A stretch of 10,845 nucleotides of DNA, from the NCBI GenBank assembly GCA_030596405.1, contig JAUVKB010000063.1, forward strand, positions 1 through 10,845, written 5' to 3'. Under the pieces are notes generated by a model. The model was given only the letters and a program-made list of their open reading frames with translations. It ran no database searches and was not told where the DNA came from. Origin of the DNA: Deltaproteobacteria bacterium (GTDB taxonomy: Bacteria > Desulfobacterota > Desulfobacteria > Desulfobacterales > JAUVKB01). Shown in pieces: positions 7,601 through 10,845 of the stretch. The translations under genes were made by a program, and so were the position numbers. Positions within the stretch are counted from its first letter, which is position 1; every line of letters starts with the position of its first letter.

Positions 7601-7765
7601 GCGGACTCGTTTATTGAACATTTTTATAAAAACATAATGGGAAACAAACCGTATCTTATTCTTGAACTGGATGAACACACGGCTGCAGCAGGTGTTATGA
7701 CCAGGCTTGAGGCTTATAAAAATGTTATTGAAAATATGATGGAAAAATTAAAAACGGTAAATTAA
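4610..7765 (+). CDS. Large CoA activase: two BcrAD/BadF ATPase modules plus DUF2229 domain
   Basis: A 1051-residue cytosolic protein of the 2-hydroxyacyl-CoA dehydratase activase superfamily (acetate kinase/Hsp70-like ATPases with a [4Fe-4S] cluster). Module 1 (about 38-320) has the phosphate loop YVGIDAGSVSL and cysteines C177 (NGPCASGTGSF) and C232 (CRCTVF). Module 2 (about 374-632) has YLGIDIGSTTTKYAM, FEIGGQDSKYI, C500 (KVCAAGTGSF) and C540 (ERCTVFMESDV). Thus both halves keep the cysteine pair that in HgdC-type activators holds the cluster at the dimer interface. A Cys-rich linker (C656, C661, C667, C671, C689) leads to a DUF2229 domain (about 735-1050) with VGMPLSLYTFQTG, C787 (ETCYPLK), TGRPYNLYDE and C996 (NFGCGADSF). 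Inferred role: ATP-driven reduction of a partner, probably the next gene's product; substrate unknown. Start is uncertain: ATGs at 4655 or 4658 have a somewhat better purine context than 4610, and homology begins near residue 38. Module 1 contains a tandem repeat (HYNDG, HYNDG, HYDGG; 151-165). Confidence 0.92.
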   Translation: MLCKTMAGNSISREKMMKDQMNDLMKNFEAKKPENLDRLYVGIDAGSVSLNCIVINNNKEIIYEYPYTRHLGRVEEEVFALAQDIYKKFGEENIRSVSFTGNHGKKLAEKYGLFYEVETISQILGVLLIKPDVKTIISMGGQETALFQINHYNDGHYNDGHYDGGWELEYFNKNGPCASGTGSFIDQQAQRLAASMYEKDTDVSAVQIDTILKDFIRLGLESKKPANVACRCTVFTKTDMIHLQNKGERLEDIIYGLHEGNTRNYISAIVSNRSLKDPIIFVGGLSMNDLQIKTFKKYFPGLIVPPCNTSTGALGVALYACESGKNGRLNPDMFGNTENRQEISVPTAPRLILRKTDFPETNEILEKVLQVNTRVYLGIDIGSTTTKYAMINEDRKIVHKNYVPTQGRPIEVVQKLLRSIRDNLGDKIKIAGMAATGSGRNVVGDFLNVDLIIDEITAHAKGAVEIDPEIDTIFEIGGQDSKYIYIANSYPLDFDMNKVCAAGTGSFLHELANKYGINIVDEFQDIALSSEAPVKLAERCTVFMESDVVSYLQKGAPKKDLIAGLCYAIVYNYLNRVVGKRKIGQRVMFLGGPSLNKGVVAAFEDVLGRGLLVPRHREVLGAYGAAISVCEKMLKENLKESMFRGFDSAINDKMICKEKICRADPQCHNQCKLKIYDFDGRRSVWGGECGRYEAAKTIGHQKENFFEIREKIWRKYLDGVYEELREKPLMMVGKRPTVGMPLSLYTFQTGILWAHFFDQLGLRLVLTAPTDAHIAKIGIEAMADETCYPLKVSYGHIKALAGKTKYLFIPSLINMPTTKTYESGLYCPMLQSNGYMARMALDLDSAAILNPVIHLKHDIDTLALEIAGQIKTRLGVTGTEIKRALYYAFEKQKQFVDELYQKGREVLESQSSGEPVVIVTGRPYNLYDERLNLKIGKNIARIGVNALPMDFIDMTGVDLSDFSSMYWGLGSQILRTAKYTKAHKNYFGLHLTNFGCGADSFIEHFYKNIMGNKPYLILELDEHTAAAGVMTRLEAYKNVIENMMEKLKTVN
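4631..4645. repeat. Short inverted repeat between alternative starts of the activase gene
   Basis: GGAAAT and ATTTCC flank a three-base loop (TCA). It lies after the annotated ATG but before the candidate starts at 4655 and 4658. If one of the later starts is real, this becomes a second leader hairpin downstream of the larger inverted repeat. A six-base stem is short enough to arise by chance. Confidence 0.35.
5060..5104 (+). repeat. In-frame 15-bp tandem repeat, three copies
   Basis: Units at 5060-5074 and 5075-5089 are identical (CACTATAACGACGGG). The third, 5090-5104, differs at two positions. The array is exactly in codon phase and encodes HYNDG-HYNDG-HYDGG at residues 151-165 of the activase, in module 1 between the GGQETALF strand and the cysteine-bearing NGPCASGTG loop. 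The near identity at DNA level suggests recent slippage expansion of one five-residue unit. Confidence 0.95.
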
Positions 7766-7769
7766 AGGA
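7764..7769 (+). promoter_or_regulatory. Close-set ribosome binding site of the activase partner gene
   Basis: AAAGGA overlaps the activase stop codon (TAA, 7763-7765) and ends only two bases before the ATG at 7772. That is shorter than the usual spacing of about five to nine bases. It fits translational coupling between the two genes. Confidence 0.45.
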
Positions 7770-7771
7770 AA

Positions 7772-9127
7772 ATGGAATCAGAAAAAGTCACGGGCTTTCA
7801 ATCGATTGCTGAAAATGTAGGACAGTTTAATCTTACGGGCAAAACAGTTCTAATGCCGGAGATGAGCCGGGCGGGAACCCATCTTCTGGCCGCTGTATTC
7901 CGAGGATTCGGAATTAAGGCAAAGGTTATGGAGACATATAAGGGGCTTGATCTTGGAAAAGAATACACCTCCGGCAAAGAATGCTACCCCTGCCAGGTTA
8001 CCCTCGGAGATATCCTGTATTTTATTAAAAAAGAAAAGGAAAGGTTAAAAGATAACTTTAATGCAAAAGATTATCTCTACTTCATGCCTGAAGCGGAAGG
8101 CCCCTGCCGGTTCGGCATGTACAACAAATACCAGCGGATTGTGCTCGACTCTTTCCCCGGGCTGGAAAAATTGAAAATCGGTTCTATTTCCTCAGAAAAT
8201 TCATACGACTTTACCGGCATGATTGAGCAGGACAGGGTTAAAAATTTAAGAAAGGCAGCCTTTTTGTCCGTAGTTGTTGCGGACATTATAGAACGGCTGC
8301 TCTGGAGGATAAGGCCTTATGAGAAGGAGACGGGAACAGCCGATGCGTTTATAGAAAAGTCGATTTACCTTATAGGAGATGCCTTTGAGTCATATGTAGC
8401 AAAAAAGGAAGTCGAAAAAATTCTTGATGTACTCGATGATGTCATAAGAGAAGGAAAAATGATTATTGATCCTTCTGCCCCTCCCAGGCCGATGATCGGT
8501 ATTGTCGGAGAAATTTATCTCAGAAACCATGTTCATGCCAATCAGGATTTGATCAGGGTTCTTGAAAGCTATGGAGCTGAAGTCGTTAATGCATCCACGG
8601 CGGAATGGGTAAATTATATTGCTTACAGCGGTTTGAGGGACGCCGCCATAAAATTTCGGTTGAGCCTGAAACAGCTTAAAATCGGCTCTTCCTGGGAGTT
8701 TTGCAAAAAAATCATAGGGTTCGGGAAAGAATTTTATTACCAGCAGTATATACAGAAAAAATGTTACAGGCGTGCAAGAGCGATTATCGACATATCAGAA
8801 GATCACAAAATTGCTCACCTTGAAAAAATACTCAAGGAAAAAGATCTGTTCAGTTTTGATATCGGAACGGAAGCATGTTTAAGTATACCCGGGATCGTAA
8901 GTTATGCGCAAGACGGTTATAACGGCATCGTAAATGTCTATCCTTTTGGTTGCATGCCGGGCACCATTACATCGTCTATTGCAAAGCCGTTAATAAGCAC
9001 GCGGCAGATTCCCTATATGGATACAGCTTACGATGAAAGTTTTCAGCCGGGCAGGGAAACTGAGATAAGAACATTTATGTATCAGGCATATCAACATTTT
9101 AAAAGACATGGAAGAAAGAGGCATTAA
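7772..9127 (+). CDS. COG3581-like partner of the CoA activase (HgdB/BcrB-like cysteine-rich protein)
   Basis: A 451-residue cytosolic protein lying 6 bases after the activase gene. It shows the pattern I know from COG3581 proteins and the C-terminal part of the fused clostridial activase: MPEMSRAGTHLLAAVFRGFG (28-47), YTSGKECYPC (65-74, cysteines C71 and C74), FMPEAEGPCRFGMYNKYQR (104-122, C112), GEIYLRNHVHANQDLIRVLE (246-265), TAEWVNY (276-282), GTEACLSIPG (365-374, C369) and YPFGCMPGT (390-398, C394). These cysteines are plausible iron-sulfur ligands. The fold is related to the HgdB/BcrB-type subunits that receive electrons from the ATPase activator and reduce the substrate. In many Firmicutes the equivalent segment is fused to the activase in one chain of about 1400 residues; here it is separate. 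Substrate and reaction are unknown to me. The C-terminus is basic (KRHGRKRH). Confidence 0.85.
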   Translation: MESEKVTGFQSIAENVGQFNLTGKTVLMPEMSRAGTHLLAAVFRGFGIKAKVMETYKGLDLGKEYTSGKECYPCQVTLGDILYFIKKEKERLKDNFNAKDYLYFMPEAEGPCRFGMYNKYQRIVLDSFPGLEKLKIGSISSENSYDFTGMIEQDRVKNLRKAAFLSVVVADIIERLLWRIRPYEKETGTADAFIEKSIYLIGDAFESYVAKKEVEKILDVLDDVIREGKMIIDPSAPPRPMIGIVGEIYLRNHVHANQDLIRVLESYGAEVVNASTAEWVNYIAYSGLRDAAIKFRLSLKQLKIGSSWEFCKKIIGFGKEFYYQQYIQKKCYRRARAIIDISEDHKIAHLEKILKEKDLFSFDIGTEACLSIPGIVSYAQDGYNGIVNVYPFGCMPGTITSSIAKPLISTRQIPYMDTAYDESFQPGRETEIRTFMYQAYQHFKRHGRKRH

Positions 9128-9135
9128 GGGAAATC

Positions 9136-9321
9136 ATGGAATTTTTTCTGTGTGTACTCGGAATGGTTATGATAATTGAGGGGGTTCCCTATTTTGCCTT
9201 TCCGGAAAAGATGAAGTTATGGATACAAAAATTTCTTGAAATGCCTGACAGCGCATTACGCAGATTTGGTTTTGTTCTAATGATTTTAGGCCTTTGCCTG
9301 GTTTACATGGGGAAGATCTAA
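9136..9321 (+). CDS. DUF2065 (YjeT-like) small membrane protein
   Basis: A 61-residue protein with two hydrophobic helices (about 3-19 and 43-59) separated by a short polar stretch containing FPEKMKLW and a conserved-looking RRFGFVLMILGL. The pattern matches the DUF2065/YjeT family, inner-membrane proteins of unknown function. An AAGGG ribosome binding site (9126-9130) overlaps the previous stop and lies five bases from the ATG, which makes expression credible despite the small size. It sits 8 bases after the activase partner and 8 bases before queA, so it is almost certainly in the same transcript. Family identification is by motif recall. Confidence 0.82.
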   Translation: MEFFLCVLGMVMIIEGVPYFAFPEKMKLWIQKFLEMPDSALRRFGFVLMILGLCLVYMGKI

Positions 9322-9329
9322 GAATAATT

Positions 9330-10394
9330 ATGTTTTCTCTGACAGATTATGACTACAAGCTTCCCGAGGAACTTATAGCACAAAAACCGGCAGATCAAAG
9401 AGACGGGTCAAGGCTTTTGCATGTTGATCGTAAAAACGGCAAGTTGACGCACTACAAGTTTCATGAACTCAGCGATCTGCTTTTACCGGCCGATGTTTTG
9501 GTTGTTAACAACACAGAGGTGATTCCAGGGCGTCTGCTTGGCAACAAGGATACAGGGGGAAAGGCGGAAGTTCTTATCCTTGACTATGCCGGCGGGCGCA
9601 TAAAGAGAAACGAAAATCGTGGATTTGTCTGCAAATGTCTGGTAAAATCATCAAAACATCCAAAGATCGGCACGTCGATTTTTTTTGATAAAGAGCTGAA
9701 AGCCGAAATTTTAAATATTGAAGACGGCATTTATGACTTAAAATTTTTATGCAGGGATAATTTTGAAAAACATATTTACCGGATCGGGAGGGTGCCTCTT
9801 CCACCTTATATTAAACGGGGGGATGATCCGGATACGTTCACAGGTGACAGAACATCTTACCAGACCGTATATGCTTCACAAAAAGGAGCGATTGCAGCGC
9901 CGACCGCCGGCCTCCATTTTTCAAAAAAAATTCTTGATAAAATAAAAGAAAGCGGCATTAAAGTAGTCGAAATTACACTACATGTCGGATATGGGACTTT
10001 TTTGCCTGTAAGAGAGCCTGATATAAGGGGCCATAAAATGCATTCCGAGAGGTACTCGATCTCCAAAGAGGCGGCACAGGTTATTAATTGTTCAAAATTA
10101 AAAGGAAATCGTGTGGTAGCCGTCGGGACAACATGTGTGCGGGCATTGGAGTATGCGGCAAAACGCAGTGGAAATGTAGAAAATGGGAATGGAAGTTGTG
10201 ATCTTTTTATATATCCCGGGTACGGTTTTAAGGTAGTTGACGCAATGATTACAAATTTTCATTTGCCGAAATCTACACTATTGATGCTGGTATCTGCTTT
10301 TGGGGGTCGCAAGAAGATGCTTGATGCATACAGGGGAGCGATAGATAAAAAGTACAGGTTTTACAGTTATGGAGATGCCATGTTTATTGCATAG
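9330..10394 (+). CDS. queA: S-adenosylmethionine:tRNA ribosyltransferase-isomerase
   Basis: A 354-residue cytosolic enzyme that transfers and isomerises the ribosyl part of SAM onto preQ1-modified tRNA, giving epoxyqueuosine at the wobble position. Hallmark blocks are present along the full length: LTDYDYKLPEELIAQKP with RDGSRLL (4-30), VVNNTEVIPGRLLG (58-71), IGRVPLPPYIKR (152-163), APTAGLHFS (190-198), ITLHVGYGTFLPVRE (215-229), AVGTTCVRALE (264-274) and VDAMITNFHLPKSTLLMLVSAFGG (303-326). The length is normal. I chose the ATG at 9330, whose MFSLTDYDY start matches the family; an in-frame TTG at 9294 would overlap the DUF2065 gene and add residues unlike QueA. The Shine-Dalgarno sequence is weak, so coupling to the upstream stop 8 bases away is likely. 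Confidence 0.97.
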   Translation: MFSLTDYDYKLPEELIAQKPADQRDGSRLLHVDRKNGKLTHYKFHELSDLLLPADVLVVNNTEVIPGRLLGNKDTGGKAEVLILDYAGGRIKRNENRGFVCKCLVKSSKHPKIGTSIFFDKELKAEILNIEDGIYDLKFLCRDNFEKHIYRIGRVPLPPYIKRGDDPDTFTGDRTSYQTVYASQKGAIAAPTAGLHFSKKILDKIKESGIKVVEITLHVGYGTFLPVREPDIRGHKMHSERYSISKEAAQVINCSKLKGNRVVAVGTTCVRALEYAAKRSGNVENGNGSCDLFIYPGYGFKVVDAMITNFHLPKSTLLMLVSAFGGRKKMLDAYRGAIDKKYRFYSYGDAMFIA

Positions 10395-10445
10395 AAACGG
10401 GACTTTTTATTTTGCCGTATAATTTTGTCTTTCTATAAGATATTT

Positions 10446-10845
10446 ATGTTTAATTTTAAAATTGAATCGGAATCCGGAAACACAAGGGCCAGAGCTGGCC
10501 TGTTGCAGACATCACACGGCAGGATAAAGACGCCTGTTTTTATGCCGGTTGGAACACTTGGCACAGTGAAGTCCTTGTCTCCCGAGGAGCTTTTGGACGC
10601 CGGAGCCCGGGTAATCTTAGGGAATACTTATCACTTATACCTTAGACCCGGCTGTGAAGTGATAAATCTTTTTCACGGTCTTCACAAATTTATGCACTGG
10701 GAAAAACCGATTTTAACAGACAGTGGCGGTTTCCAGATTTTTTCCCTTGCGAAACTTTCAAAAGTTACCGATGAAGGTGTTACGTTTCAATCGCATATCG
10801 ACGGATCAAGCCATGCGCTGACCCCGGAAAAATCGATTGAGATAC
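10446..10845 (+). CDS. tgt: tRNA-guanine transglycosylase, N-terminal part (3' truncated by window edge)
   Basis: The first 133 codons of bacterial Tgt, which exchanges the wobble guanine of GUN-anticodon tRNAs for preQ1, the step just before QueA. Visible blocks are HGRIKTPVFMPVGTLGTVK (24-42), LGNTYHLYLRPG (58-69), the substrate-pocket LTDSGGFQIFSL (90-101) with the conserved Asp at 92, and FQSHIDGSSHALTPEKS (114-130). The catalytic nucleophile Asp and the zinc-binding cysteines of the family lie beyond the window. It begins 51 bases after queA; that gap contains a TATAAT hexamer (10418-10423) but no matching -35 element and no terminator. queA followed by tgt is a common order in many bacteria. 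Confidence 0.96.
   Translation, partial: MFNFKIESESGNTRARAGLLQTSHGRIKTPVFMPVGTLGTVKSLSPEELLDAGARVILGNTYHLYLRPGCEVINLFHGLHKFMHWEKPILTDSGGFQIFSLAKLSKVTDEGVTFQSHIDGSSHALTPEKSIEI

Noticed and set aside
9294..9329. Upstream TTG start extending QueA by 12 residues
   Set aside because: It overlaps the DUF2065 gene, and the added residues do not fit the family. The ATG at 9330 gives the canonical N-terminus.
10418..10423. Perfect TATAAT upstream of tgt
   Set aside because: No -35-like hexamer lies 16-18 bases upstream, and such hexamers are common by chance in AT-rich DNA. tgt can be explained by read-through from queA.
1..10845. Search for CRISPR arrays, tRNA genes, riboswitches, insertion sequences or defence and toxin genes
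   Set aside because: All intergenic gaps are under about 80 bases and contain no such structures, and every long frame is accounted for by recognised metabolic or housekeeping families.

Overview
The window is a dense stretch of bacterial chromosome: eleven protein genes, all on the + strand, with no intergenic gap above about 80 bases. It opens inside one gene (acyl-CoA ligase) and closes inside another (tgt). I see no tRNA, rRNA, transposase, phage gene, CRISPR array or integration scar. Base composition is AT-leaning by eye. The mix of an AMP-forming acyl-CoA ligase, an HPr/enzyme I pair without sugar permease genes, a split CoA-activase (BcrAD/DUF2229) system and a queA-tgt pair suggests an anaerobic Desulfobacterota-type organism, perhaps Desulfobacterales. 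That placement is inferred from gene content and has not been tested by phylogeny.

Region 1 (1-1151) holds the C-terminal part of an AMP-forming acyl-CoA synthetase and a LOG/TIGR00725-type Rossmann nucleotide-binding protein; the latter contains a perfect 22-bp palindrome. Region 2 (1183-3243) is a ptsH-ptsI pair separated by 6 bases. Both phosphorylatable histidines and the PEP-site residues are intact, but no EII or permease is nearby. Region 3 (3277-4551) holds an exported lytic transglycosylase with an N-terminal DUF4124-like segment, then a CDP-alcohol phosphatidyltransferase, most likely PgsA of phosphatidylglycerol synthesis.

Region 4 (4610-9127) is the most interesting part. A 1051-residue protein carries two complete BcrAD/BadF ATPase modules, a cysteine-rich linker and a DUF2229 domain. 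It is followed after 6 bases by a 451-residue cysteine-rich partner of the COG3581 type. These resemble the ATPase activator and the dehydratase/reductase parts of the 2-hydroxyacyl-CoA dehydratase and benzoyl-CoA reductase superfamily, whose chemistry is ATP-driven low-potential electron transfer. To my knowledge this branch has no established substrate. The leader before it contains an inverted repeat with no terminator-like T-tract, and the first ATPase module contains a threefold 15-bp in-frame tandem repeat.

Region 5 (9136-10845) holds a small two-helix DUF2065 membrane protein, queA and the start of tgt. The last two act in tRNA queuosine modification. Spacing from the activase gene to queA is 6-8 bases, so these four genes are probably co-transcribed, with tgt 51 bases downstream. 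Overall the window is mostly housekeeping. The one system of unknown biology is the split activase pair, which belongs to a family already known from other genomes and is functionally uncharacterised rather than unprecedented.
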